This document shows, in pieces, positions 18,461-26,884 of a DNA stretch of 64,000 bases. A model generated the notes under the pieces. The model saw only the letters and a program-made list of their open reading frames with translations. It was not told where the DNA came from and did not search any database. A program made the position numbers and the translations under genes. Location: contig JAJDEU010000020.1 of the NCBI GenBank assembly GCA_029259635.1, positions 1 to 64,000 on the forward strand, given 5' to 3'. Numbering within the stretch: position 1 is the first letter of the stretch; each line of letters opens with the position of its first letter. Origin of the DNA: Planctomycetota bacterium (GTDB lineage Bacteria > Planctomycetota > UBA1135 > GCA-002686595).

Positions 18461-19255
18461 ATGAGTGCATTAGAAATCGCAAGACTCGCCGTCAAGATCG
18501 CCGGCATTGGCGTTTGGCTGATTGCTCTTGATCACATCGCTGAAGTTCTGCCGTTGTTTGACTCCCTGGCCTTTGCGGACGACGATTCGCAGATTGGCTG
18601 GTTCGCGTCGGCGGGCACGATCGTGTTGAGCGTATTGGGCGCTTTGCTTTTCTTCGGCGGGGATGCGGTCGCCCGCTTCGTTGCTAAAGGTGCAACCCGG
18701 GGACTCGAACAGCAAGACACGGTTGCGGAACGCCAAGCGATCGCTTTTTCCATTGTTGGCCTTTGGATACTCAGCATGTTTGCCGTGGAGTTGCTAAGCG
18801 CCAGCCTGATCTTCTCGATGGATCCCTTCTCGGATGGGACAAAAGAGTTCGCAATCGCGAACTTCCGCATGGCGGCATTGCCCTTGCTCGCCAAAGTTTC
18901 TTTGGGAGTTTGGCTGTTCTTAGGAAGCGCTGGAGTTGTACGACTCTATCGACGATTCCAATCGATGGGGCTGCAAAGGTCGGAGACTCATCCGGCACGA
19001 CAGTTCGACGTTCGAGTCACTCAATGGCATGCCATTAGCTTTTCGATTGTCGGTGTTGTGCTTTTCGTCAAGGCGCTCTCTGGGGCGGTTAGCCTCGCAG
19101 GCCTCATCTCGATGTACGCGAGAATTGATTCCGATTTGGTGTCCATGCCGCCAATGTTCGAGCCCTTCATCGTCTGTTTTCTGTACTTGATCTTCGGCCT
19201 GTTTGTGTTTGTTCGCGCGCAACGAATCGCGAACTGGTGGGCGCGATTGCGGTGA
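18461..19255 (+). CDS. multi-pass membrane protein of unknown function
   Basis: 264 residues with about six hydrophobic segments (near residues 10-30, 46-66, 90-120, 130-155, 190-215 and 235-255). The third and fifth segments share AIAFSIVG and AISFSIVG with similar flanks (ERQ before one, TQWH before the other), so the protein seems to be an internal duplication of a three-helix unit. A conventional ribosome-binding site (AAGGAG) stands 10-15 bases before the ATG and lies outside element E3, so this gene does not depend on the element for translation. No family recognised. Its TGA stop is shared with the first bases of element E4. Confidence 0.7.
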   Translation: MSALEIARLAVKIAGIGVWLIALDHIAEVLPLFDSLAFADDDSQIGWFASAGTIVLSVLGALLFFGGDAVARFVAKGATRGLEQQDTVAERQAIAFSIVGLWILSMFAVELLSASLIFSMDPFSDGTKEFAIANFRMAALPLLAKVSLGVWLFLGSAGVVRLYRRFQSMGLQRSETHPARQFDVRVTQWHAISFSIVGVVLFVKALSGAVSLAGLISMYARIDSDLVSMPPMFEPFIVCFLYLIFGLFVFVRAQRIANWWARLR

Positions 19256-19818
19256 TACGGAGCCAGGCTCCACTCCACACCTCAACCCTCGCCCAGTGCC
19301 GCACACGTTGCGAGCAACCCACGCCTCCGTCGTCTACCGATGGCTATCCCGTGAAAGCCCGCGTCGTCAAGAGAAGCGGCGACTCCAATTCGCGTGCGAG
19401 CATGGACGCAACGAACGGCCAAGCTGGCAAACGGTCGCACAATCGGTCAATCCGTTTGCGAAGCGTCCACGCTCCTGCAAGTGCTCGAAGACATCCTCGA
19501 AAACATGCAACTCGGTTGGTCGAAGGTGGAAGTCAGATTCGACATGGAGCGCAACGCGCTCGAAGCTGCCCGCTCCGCGAACTCTGCCAATGGTCATGGA
19601 AGGAAATCGCGCGATTCGGAAGCGGCTCCATTTCCCGAGCGAACCGATGGGTGGACGCTCCACCGCCGCTATCCGGAGGGAATTCCGATTATGCCGACCG
19701 TGCAGCAGGAGTCGCACGCCAAGCTATGCTTCGTCGCTTTTGGTGTGTACCGCACCAGGCAAAGTTCGTGCGGCACTCATCAACGGTTGAGGTCTCGACG
19801 AGAGTCAGGCTCCGTATC
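19254..19818 (+). mobile_element. RAYT element E4 with decayed transposase gene
   Basis: 565 bp between TIR ends GATACGGAGCCAGGCTCC and GTCAGGCTCCGTATC. The interior is a broken copy of the transposase gene of E5. It has lost the 5' half, resumes at the equivalent of GNPVKAGIVKSSGD (about 19340-19390), skips about 230 bases, then follows the C-terminal region to the right arm. Matching blocks include GCGCACGCTCCTGCA-like, GAACTCTGCCA and GCAGGAGTCGCACGCCA. No single frame survives, so it is a transposase pseudogene and an intermediate between the full element and the miniature ones. It overlaps the previous gene's stop and ends four bases before the next start. Confidence 0.8.
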
Positions 19819-19822
19819 CACC

Positions 19823-22024
19823 ATGCAAGTCAAAGTCAGGTTCTTGGACAATCTCAGGCTGGAAGCCCGCTTTGATGATTTCACGGTCATCAGCGATCAA
19901 CCGATTCGATACAAGGGTGATGGTACGGCTCCAGGTCCGTTCGACTATTTCCTGGCCTCGTCAGCACTCTGTGCTGCCTATTTCGCCAAGGTTTACTGCG
20001 CCGCCAGAGACATTCCTACGGAAGACATCAGCATCGTTCAGGACAACATCGTTGACCCTGAAAATCGGTACAAACAAGCGTTCAAGATTCGTGCAGAACT
20101 CCCCGAGACGATCTCCGAGAAACATCGCAAGGGAATCATCAGCGCAATGGACCGCTGTACGGTAAAGCGGGTCATTCAAAACGATCTGCGTTTCGAAGTC
20201 GACTCGGTTGGTGTGCTAGGGAAAGACTCCGGCCTGCTTTACGAGGGGGACGCGCAAGCCGGCGTCCGAACGATGATCCTCGGCAAAGACTGTTCGCTCG
20301 AAGAAACGCTCACCAACATGAGTGGTCTCATCGAATCACTCGGGATCAAGATTGAAATCGCCGCTTGGCGAAACATCGTTCCCCACGTGTGGTCCGTGCA
20401 TATCCGCGATGCCGATTCTCCGATGTGCTACACGAACGGAAAAGGCGCGACCAAATACGCAGCCCTCTGCTCAGCCCTCGGCGAGTACCTGGAGCGCCTC
20501 AGTAATAACTACTTTTACAACGACTACTACCTGGGCGAAGAGAGAGCGAAGGCGGACTTCGTTCACTACACCAACGAACAGTGGTTCGTGCCTGGGCCCG
20601 AGGACGCACTGCCCAAAGGCCTGATGGACGAGCGCTTCCTGGAAGCCTTTGACGGCGACGGGGATCTCAAAGCTTCCCATCTGATCGACGCCAACTCTGG
20701 AGCGATGGAACGCGGAATTTGTGCCGTGCCGTTCGTGCGGCAATCCGACCAAGAAACGGTCTATATCCCGACGAATCTCATTGGGAACATCTTTGTCAGC
20801 AACGGCATGAGCGCGGGTAACACTCATCACGAAGCCCGAGTTCAATGCCTGTCCGAGATCTTTGAACGCGCGGTAAAGAAGCAAATCATCCTCGAGGAAA
20901 TCACGCTACCTGATGTTCCACAATCGGTCCTCGGTCGATTCCCCACGATCATGGAAGGGATCGAAAAGCTAGAAGCGCAGGGCTTCCCCGTCCTCGTGAA
21001 AGACGCCTCGCTCGGAGGGAAGTTTCCTGTGATGTGTGTCGCCATCATGAACCCGAAAACAGGTGGTGCATTCGCTTCCTTCGGCGGGCATCCCAAGCTT
21101 GAGGTAGCTCTTGAACGAAGCCTGACCGAACTGCTGCAAGGTCGAAGCTTTGAAGGATTAAACGATGTTCCGCCACCGACCTTCAATCGCTTCGCTGTTC
21201 GCGAGCCGAACAATATGGTTGAGCACTTCATTGACTCGACCGGCATCGTTTCCTGGAAGTTCTTTAGCCAAGCCGCCGACTATGAGTTTTCCGATTGGAA
21301 TTTCACGGGCTCCACGGAACAAGAATATCAGTACTTGATGGGTGTTCTGAGGGACCTGGACAAAGAGGTCTACATCGCCGACTACAAAGACCTCGGAGCG
21401 CATGCCTGCAGGATTCTGGTTCCCGGCTATTCCGAAATCTACGATGCAGAATGTCTCGTCTGGGACAACACCAACAAAGGACTCGCCTTCAGATCAGACA
21501 TCCTCAACATTCACTCGCTCGAGGACAAAGCTCTATCGCGCCTGCTCGAAAAGCTCAAAGAGAGCGAGCTGGACGACTACATGCCCATTCCAGATTTCGT
21601 CGGAGTGGCCTTTGACGAAAACTCCCCGTGGGGCAAGTGCACCATTGGCGAATTGAAGGGCCTGATCTGCCTAGCTCTCGGAGAGCATGAAGAAGCCAAG
21701 CAGTGGGCCGGCGTGTTCTTGCAATTCAACGACAACGTGCCCGCTCGAAGAAGGTTCTACCAAGTCTTGGATGCCGTGCTCGACATCAAGTTGAGGGATG
21801 ACCTCCAGCTTGAAGACTACATCCCGGGCCTCATTCGAATGTATGGCGAGGAATTGCTCACAAGTGCGACGGCGAGCGTGTCAGGGAAGACTCGGTTCTT
21901 TGGATTGACACCGACGAATATGAAGCTCGACGGTATCGACAAGCATCAGAGACTGCTCGAGAGTTACGAGAAGCTCCAGGTGATACGGAGTCAGGCTCCA
22001 CTCCAAACCTCAACCCGCAACTAG
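19823..22024 (+). CDS. ycaO: OsmC-YcaO fusion protein
   Basis: 733 residues. Residues 1-135 form an OsmC-like domain (KGDGTAPGPFDYFLASSALC is the typical signature), and the rest is a YcaO domain followed by a TPR-like C-terminal region, the same order as Escherichia coli YcaO. YcaO domains bind ATP and activate backbone amides; E. coli YcaO has been linked to ribosomal protein S12 beta-methylthiolation. No precursor peptide or dehydrogenase is nearby, so a RiPP role is unlikely. The ATG at 19823 lies four bases after element E4, and no ribosome-binding site is visible except within the element. The last 14 residues (VIRSQAPLQTSTRN) and the stop are encoded by element E5, so the native C-terminus has been replaced or extended. 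Confidence 0.85.
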   Translation: MQVKVRFLDNLRLEARFDDFTVISDQPIRYKGDGTAPGPFDYFLASSALCAAYFAKVYCAARDIPTEDISIVQDNIVDPENRYKQAFKIRAELPETISEKHRKGIISAMDRCTVKRVIQNDLRFEVDSVGVLGKDSGLLYEGDAQAGVRTMILGKDCSLEETLTNMSGLIESLGIKIEIAAWRNIVPHVWSVHIRDADSPMCYTNGKGATKYAALCSALGEYLERLSNNYFYNDYYLGEERAKADFVHYTNEQWFVPGPEDALPKGLMDERFLEAFDGDGDLKASHLIDANSGAMERGICAVPFVRQSDQETVYIPTNLIGNIFVSNGMSAGNTHHEARVQCLSEIFERAVKKQIILEEITLPDVPQSVLGRFPTIMEGIEKLEAQGFPVLVKDASLGGKFPVMCVAIMNPKTGGAFASFGGHPKLEVALERSLTELLQGRSFEGLNDVPPPTFNRFAVREPNNMVEHFIDSTGIVSWKFFSQAADYEFSDWNFTGSTEQEYQYLMGVLRDLDKEVYIADYKDLGAHACRILVPGYSEIYDAECLVWDNTNKGLAFRSDILNIHSLEDKALSRLLEKLKESELDDYMPIPDFVGVAFDENSPWGKCTIGELKGLICLALGEHEEAKQWAGVFLQFNDNVPARRRFYQVLDAVLDIKLRDDLQLEDYIPGLIRMYGEELLTSATASVSGKTRFFGLTPTNMKLDGIDKHQRLLESYEKLQVIRSQAPLQTSTRN

Positions 22025-23150
22025 TACCGCACAACCTGAAACCAATCCGTGCCCCAGTCGTCTACCTGGCATGGCACGACTCTCGAGAAGGGATTCACCC
22101 GACACCTGGCATCACGTCATCAACCGCGGGATTGCAAAGCGCCCCCTCTTTGAGACGCGCGACGACATTCGCTTCTTCTTGGCGCGGCTCGCTCGCCAGA
22201 TCCGCATAAACCGGATCGAGGTACACGCGTACTGCGTGATGACCACACACTTTCATCTGCTTGTGCGCAGCCCAATCGGCGAGCTCTCCGAAGCAATGCG
22301 ACGCGTACAGAACGAGCATTCCCGACGATTCAATCGGAGAAAACGGCGGGATGGATCGCTCATCCGAGGGCGGTTCTTCTCGAAGCTGGTCGATTCCCTG
22401 CGGTATCGGCGAACGCTCGTTCGCTACATCGATGGCAATCCTGTGAAAGCCGGCATCGTCAAGTCGAGCGGTGACTTCGAGTTCAGCAGCGCTGCGGCTT
22501 ATTATCGAGAGTCCTTTCCGCCTTGGCTCAATCGAGGATGGGTAACGAGTGAGACCCGTGCTGCAACTGGTGACGAACAGCTCACCGCCGCCAATTATCG
22601 AGCGATGTTCGAAGTTCGAGATCCGAAGAGGCTCGACGACATCAGTGACCTCGTCAACGCTCGCCTCCGAAACAAGGGCACACGGGACCCGCTCAACGAT
22701 CTAATCGGGTCGACTCCCAATCACGTGCGCGTATGGATGAAATGCAAGGCCAGACTCGCAGACGGGCACGCAGTCGGACAACCCGTTTGCGGGGCGCGCA
22801 CGCTCCTGCATGTGCTCGAGGACAACCTCAAAAAACATGGAGTCTGGATGGTCGAAGACGGAAGTCAGATTCAGCAAGGGGCACACCTCGCCCGAAGTGG
22901 CCTGCTCCGCGAACTCTGCCATTTGTCATGGAAAGAAATCGCGCAGTTCGACAACGGGTCCGTTTCCCGAGCAAGCCGATTGGCCGACGTCCATCGACGA
23001 TTGCTCGAAGCGAACTACGACTACGCCACTCGCGCAGCAGGAGTCGCACGCCAGGCAATGCTGCGTTGTTCTTAGTGGGTGCCGCACCAGGCAAATGTTA
23101 GTGCGGTACCGATCAACGGTTGAGGTCTGGGGTGGAGCCTGACTCCGTAT
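21982..23150 (+). mobile_element. full-length RAYT element E5
   Basis: 1169 bp. The left end is GATACGGAGTCAGGCTCC, the right end GGAGCCTGACTCCGTAT, with inner arms CCTCAACC...GTACCGCACAA and the complement. It carries one intact transposase gene in the plus orientation. No target-site duplication is visible, as expected for single-strand HUH transposition. It is the only copy in the window able to code for its own transposase and is the parent type of E1-E4 and E6-E8. Its left end lies inside the YcaO frame and its right end inside the truA frame. Confidence 0.88.
22071..23075 (+). CDS. REP-associated tyrosine transposase (Y1/HUH)
   Basis: 334 residues. The N-terminal Y1 transposase domain holds the HUH motif HFH at residues 60-62 (in MTTHFHLLVRSP) and the probable catalytic tyrosine Y119 in LVRYIDGNPVKAG. 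RGRFFSK (about 100-106) between them is also characteristic of RAYTs. The C-terminal part (about 265-330) looks like a helix-turn-helix module (LCHLSWKEIAQ...SVSRASR) that would bind DNA. RAYTs nick and rejoin single-stranded DNA at hairpins. Here the hairpins would be the GGAG-N5-CTCC structures at the element ends. All key residues are present, so it appears functional. The related copies in E1-E4 and E6-E8 are fragments. Confidence 0.9.
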   Translation: MARLSRRDSPDTWHHVINRGIAKRPLFETRDDIRFFLARLARQIRINRIEVHAYCVMTTHFHLLVRSPIGELSEAMRRVQNEHSRRFNRRKRRDGSLIRGRFFSKLVDSLRYRRTLVRYIDGNPVKAGIVKSSGDFEFSSAAAYYRESFPPWLNRGWVTSETRAATGDEQLTAANYRAMFEVRDPKRLDDISDLVNARLRNKGTRDPLNDLIGSTPNHVRVWMKCKARLADGHAVGQPVCGARTLLHVLEDNLKKHGVWMVEDGSQIQQGAHLARSGLLRELCHLSWKEIAQFDNGSVSRASRLADVHRRLLEANYDYATRAAGVARQAMLRCS

Positions 23151-23871
23151 AGTGCACGGCCTCAAGGTACAACCCCGAAGCCGGCGCCGTGCCCGGAGCC
23201 GCCTTCCGATCACGCGCGGCGAGCAGCGCCGGAATCGTCTCCGGCTCGAAGCGCCCCTCGCCCGCCTTGACGATCGTCCTCACGACGTTGCGGACCATCT
23301 TGTAGAGGAAGGAGTCCGCACGCATGGTGATCGCGATCGCCTCGGCCTCGTGCACCAACTCGACGCTTGTCATGTTGCGCACCGTGGTCGCTCGTTCGAA
23401 GTTGGGCTTCTTGGCGAAGGTCGCGAAGTCGAGCTCGCCCACGAAGTGAGGACAGGCCGCTCGCATCGCTTCCACATCGAGGGGTCCCGGTATGTGCCAG
23501 ACGCGACCGACCTTCTCCTTCGGACACTCCGGCGCGTTCCAGATTTCGTAGCGGTAGGTCTTGCCGGTCGAGTCCATCCGCGCGTGAAAACCATCCGCGA
23601 CCGGGCTGGCGTCGAGCACTCGCACTCCTTCCGGAAGCGCCGGATTTAGATCAGGGAGAATCACATCTTCGGGCAGCGTGACGCTGGCCACCTGCGCGTC
23701 GGCGTGTGCCCCGGCGTCGGTGCGTCCCGAACCCTCGATCGGTGCGCGCACGTCTGAGATCTCGAGCAAGGCCGCTTCGAGCGCTCCTTGCACCGTCGGT
23801 TGCCCGGGATGACGCTGCCAACCTTTGAACTGGCTGCCGTCGTACGAAACCGTCAATCGGTAGGTGGCCAT
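23113..23871 (-). CDS. truA: tRNA pseudouridine(38-40) synthase TruA
   Basis: 252 residues. It begins MATYRLTVSYDGSQFKGWQ with the catalytic aspartate D52 in GRTDAGAHA, and ends with the family's PASGLYLEAVHY near the C-terminus. TruA isomerises uridines 38-40 in the anticodon stem-loop. The last dozen codons (YTESGSTPDLNR) and the stop come from the right end of element E5 read in reverse, so the natural tail has been lost or replaced. The catalytic core is intact. The gene starts three bases after the stop of the 2-oxoglutarate oxygenase gene, so both are in one operon. Confidence 0.93.
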   Translation of the reverse strand: MATYRLTVSYDGSQFKGWQRHPGQPTVQGALEAALLEISDVRAPIEGSGRTDAGAHADAQVASVTLPEDVILPDLNPALPEGVRVLDASPVADGFHARMDSTGKTYRYEIWNAPECPKEKVGRVWHIPGPLDVEAMRAACPHFVGELDFATFAKKPNFERATTVRNMTSVELVHEAEAIAITMRADSFLYKMVRNVVRTIVKAGEGRFEPETIPALLAARDRKAAPGTAPASGLYLEAVHYTESGSTPDLNR

Positions 23872-23874
23872 TCC

Positions 23875-24537
23875 CTAACCTCGGAGGAAGAAGCCGGTGA
23901 CACTCGCTCGAATGTTCGAGCCCGCGGCCCTCGTGATCGGAGCGATCGCGTGCGGAGCGCCGCCGAGGATGACGAGGCGATTGGGCTTGGGCATCACGAA
24001 CTGGCCGCTGCCGCTCTCGAGCAAGCCTTCCGAATAGGACTCCGTCTCAAAGCGATGGCCCATGATCGGAAGCTCTTCGTCGGTACCCTCTGCGACCAGC
24101 AACTCGCCTCCCCAGTGCGCGTTCCAGTGCGGGTGGGCGTAGTAGATGAACGCGCCCGTGTAGAGCTCCGAATCGTCGCGGTGCCAGGACAGGCTCGAGC
24201 CTTGCGAGTAGACGTAGGAGCGCGCGCTGATGCGAGCCCAGTCGTCGCCGACAACTTCCGCGTAAGCATCCGATTCCGCGAGTAGCGCCGAGATCACGCC
24301 GTCAATCGCCGTGTTGCTGGGGTAGCGGTGGGGCTGCTCCGGATCGTGAACGAGCTCCTCGTCGCGAGTCGGCGTGACAATCTCCTGTCCGCCGAGCGGA
24401 ACTCCGTCGTCGAGTTTCCAGGCGCCAACCGTGCGCGAGACCGGGTGGAGCTCCGCGAACTGAAACTCAGTCCAGAGTGCCGTCCATTCCGCCTCGTCGA
24501 GGAAGTTGTCGAGAATCTTGAGGAGCGGTTTGGACAT
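23875..24537 (-). CDS. 2-oxoglutarate/Fe(II)-dependent oxygenase, prolyl-hydroxylase-like
   Basis: 220 residues. The iron-binding facial triad is visible: H119 and D121 in SWHRDD and H196 in GGAPHAI, with R210 (NIRASV) as the probable 2-oxoglutarate anchor. The spacing matches the prolyl 4-hydroxylase/double-stranded beta-helix fold. YTGAFIYYAHPHWNAHWGGE is typical of bacterial members that hydroxylate proteins or small molecules. The ATG at 24537 is preferred to upstream ATGs, since MSKPLLKILDNFLDE opens the conserved domain. It is the first gene of an operon with truA. A link to translation factors is a guess from that pairing only. Confidence 0.83.
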   Translation of the reverse strand: MSKPLLKILDNFLDEAEWTALWTEFQFAELHPVSRTVGAWKLDDGVPLGGQEIVTPTRDEELVHDPEQPHRYPSNTAIDGVISALLAESDAYAEVVGDDWARISARSYVYSQGSSLSWHRDDSELYTGAFIYYAHPHWNAHWGGELLVAEGTDEELPIMGHRFETESYSEGLLESGSGQFVMPKPNRLVILGGAPHAIAPITRAAGSNIRASVTGFFLRG

Positions 24538-24632
24538 GGCGTGGGACGTACTCGGAATGGCTTGGTCTGGTGGAGCGCTCGGAATCACTATTGGAGCAAA
24601 TCACAGGGCAATGGCGAGACCTCACTACCGAA

Positions 24633-24902
24633 GATACGGAGTCAGGCTCGCCCCGAGACCTGAATCGTTGAACAGTACCGCACAACCAGAAACAAGTCCG
24701 CGTCCCAGCTGTCCATCTAGCATGGCACGGCAACCCAGAGGAGATTTCCCCGACACTGAGCAACCTTCATTTATCGAGTAATTGCAAAACGCCCGCGCTT
24801 TGAGGCGCGCGACGACAGGCGCTTCTTTCTTGAGCGGTTTGACTTCAGGTTGTGCGGTACTGTTCAACGGTTCAGGTCTCGGGTGGAGCCTGACTCCGTA
24901 TC
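24633..24902 (+). mobile_element. RAYT-family miniature element E6 (type B)
   Basis: 270 bp. The left end is GATACGGAGTCAGGCTC, the right end GGAGCCTGACTCCGTATC. Unlike type A, the transposase relic is on the plus strand and reaches about 45 codons (ATGGCACGGCAACCC onward, then GCGCGCGACGAC and TTCTTTCTTGAGCG matching the ETRDDIRFFLARL codons) before jumping to the right arm. The last two bases plus one host base form the TGA stop of ettA on the minus strand. Confidence 0.85.
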
Positions 24903-26559
24903 ACCGTTTAAACTTTCGGTGCGTGCCTACCCTCTCCTTCACCAACTCGGCTCTGTGCCGACGGTAGGATTGGAAGTCGCCGTGGTGGAAGACCACGTTG
25001 CCGTCTTCTTCGAACGCCAGAATGTGCGTGGCGACCTTGTCGAGGAAGTAGCGGTCGTGGGTCACGATGATCATGCAGCCGGGATAGTGCGTGATGCCCT
25101 CCTCAAGAACGCGCAAGGTCTCCAGGTCGAGATCGTTGGTGGGCTCGTCCATGATGATCAGGTTGGCGGGCTTTCGGAGCATTCTGGCGAGCAACACTCG
25201 ATTGCGCATCCCGCCTGAACACTCACCGAGGATGCGGGCTTGGTCTTCACCCTTGAAGTTAAAACGCGATACGTAAGCGCGTGCATCCATCGTCGTGCGG
25301 CCGAAGGGCAAGATCTGGTTGCCCTCGGTGACATTGTCAAAGACCGACTTTGTGTCATCGAGCGAATCGCGCGACTGCTCGATGACGGAGGTGACAACGG
25401 TGGAGCCGATCTCGACGTGACCCGCGTCCGGCTCTTCCTCGCCGAGGATCAACCTCAAGAGCGTGGTCTTGCCTCGGCCGTTACCGCCGATCACACCCAG
25501 CTTGGCCTGCGGCGGAATGTCGAAGGTCAATCCCTCGAAGAGCACGTGGTCGCCGTAACCCTTCTTCAAGTCGCGCACGTGAACCACCTTGTCGCCCAAT
25601 CGTGAGCCCGTGGGAATTCGCAGCTCCACCGATCGGACCTGTTCCTCGGCGCTGACCTGGTCCGCAAGTTCCTGATAGCGTCGCAGGCGCGAGTTCGATT
25701 GCTTGGTCTGCGCTTTCGGCGTGCGCCGAATCCACTCGAGCTCCTTCTCCAACTGCTTGTCGCGGATGGCGTCGTGCTTGCGCTTGATGTCGAGGCGCGT
25801 GCGTTGTGATTCGAGATAAGCGCTGTAGTTGCCTACGTAAGGAGTCGCCAACCCACCGGCGACTTCCAACATGCAACCGACCACGTTGTCGAGGAAGTAG
25901 CGGTCGTGAGTGATCAGAACCACGAGCCCCTGGTACTCCAAAAGGTAGGTCTCGAGCCACTGAATCGAATCCGCATCGAGGTGGTTCGTGGGCTCGTCGA
26001 GCAGCAGGATGTCCGGGTGCTCGAGCAGCAACTTGCAAAGCCCCACACGGCGCATCTCCCCGCCGGAGAGTTTGTCCACACTCCTGTCCCCGGGAGGAAC
26101 CTGGAGAGCGTGCATGGCTTGGTCGAGATGCTGGTCGAGATTCCAGATGTCCTTGAGGTCCATCTCGTGTTGCAGGTGATCCAGCTCCCGCGTGAGTTTG
26201 TCGAGCGCCTTGCCTTCCGCGTCGCCGACCAGCGTCATCACTTCGTAGTAGCGCGCTTCCAGCTCATGCAAATGGTCCACGGCCACATCGATGTTGCCCT
26301 TCACGTCCTTGCCGGGATCGAGCTTCGGCTCCTGCGACAAGTAACCGACGCTGATGTCCCCGTTCGTGCGCGCGATGCCGTCGAAATCCTTGTCCTCCCC
26401 AGCCAGGATCCGCAGCAGCGTGCTCTTCCCCGCCCCGTTCGCGCCGATCAGGCCGATCTTGGAGGTCTCGTGGAACGCCATCGTGATGCCCTTGAGGACT
26501 TCCCGTTGCTCGTAGGATTTGTGCAGGTTTTCCACCTGAAAGACAATGCGTTCGGCCAT
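24901..26559 (-). CDS. ettA: energy-dependent translational throttle protein EttA (ABC-F)
   Basis: 552 residues, matching the family length (about 555). It has two ATP-binding cassettes. The first Walker A is GANGAGKST (39-47), with signature LSGGEMRRV; the second is GGNGRGKTT, with signature CSGGMRNRV. The cassettes are separated by a charged linker containing KRKHDAIRDKQLEKELEWIR, the P-site tRNA-interacting motif of ABC-F proteins. GYLSQEPKLDP near residue 80 is typical of EttA. There are no membrane segments. EttA binds the ribosomal E site and couples initiation to ATP/ADP. Its stop codon is shared with element E6, and its start lies 56 bases from element E7, so the gene is bracketed by two copies. 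Confidence 0.93.
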   Translation of the reverse strand: MAERIVFQVENLHKSYEQREVLKGITMAFHETSKIGLIGANGAGKSTLLRILAGEDKDFDGIARTNGDISVGYLSQEPKLDPGKDVKGNIDVAVDHLHELEARYYEVMTLVGDAEGKALDKLTRELDHLQHEMDLKDIWNLDQHLDQAMHALQVPPGDRSVDKLSGGEMRRVGLCKLLLEHPDILLLDEPTNHLDADSIQWLETYLLEYQGLVVLITHDRYFLDNVVGCMLEVAGGLATPYVGNYSAYLESQRTRLDIKRKHDAIRDKQLEKELEWIRRTPKAQTKQSNSRLRRYQELADQVSAEEQVRSVELRIPTGSRLGDKVVHVRDLKKGYGDHVLFEGLTFDIPPQAKLGVIGGNGRGKTTLLRLILGEEEPDAGHVEIGSTVVTSVIEQSRDSLDDTKSVFDNVTEGNQILPFGRTTMDARAYVSRFNFKGEDQARILGECSGGMRNRVLLARMLRKPANLIIMDEPTNDLDLETLRVLEEGITHYPGCMIIVTHDRYFLDKVATHILAFEEDGNVVFHHGDFQSYRRHRAELVKERVGTHRKFKR

Positions 26560-26615
26560 AGCGGCGAGGATCCTATCCGCGCAAGCTCGTCTCGCCTAGG
26601 TGGCTCGACTGCAAT

Positions 26616-26884
26616 GATACGGAGTCAGGCTCGACCCCAAACCTCAATCATCACTCGGTACCGCACAACCCGAAACCAGTCCCCGTCTCAGCTGTCCATC
26701 TAGCGTGACACGGCACCCTGAGGAGATTTCTCCGACACTGAGCATCCGTCATGTATCGAGTGATTGCAAAATGCCCGCGCTTTGAGGCGCGCGACGACTG
26801 GCGATTCTTTCTTGAGCGGTTTGACTTCAGCTTGTGCGGTACTGTTCAACTGTTCAGGTCTCGGGTGGAGCCTGACTCCGTATC
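26616..26884 (+). mobile_element. RAYT-family miniature element E7 (type B)
   Basis: 269 bp, very similar to E6. The left end is GATACGGAGTCAGGCTCG, the right end GGAGCCTGACTCCGTATC. The relic reads YRVIAKCPRFEARDDWRFFL in one frame, close to the transposase residues 17-37. The right end again supplies GA of the TGA stop of the convergent FG-GAP gene. Confidence 0.85.

Noticed and set aside
19823..22024. RiPP biosynthetic cluster based on the YcaO domain
   Set aside because: The OsmC-YcaO architecture is that of the housekeeping-type protein, and no precursor, dehydrogenase or exporter gene is adjacent.
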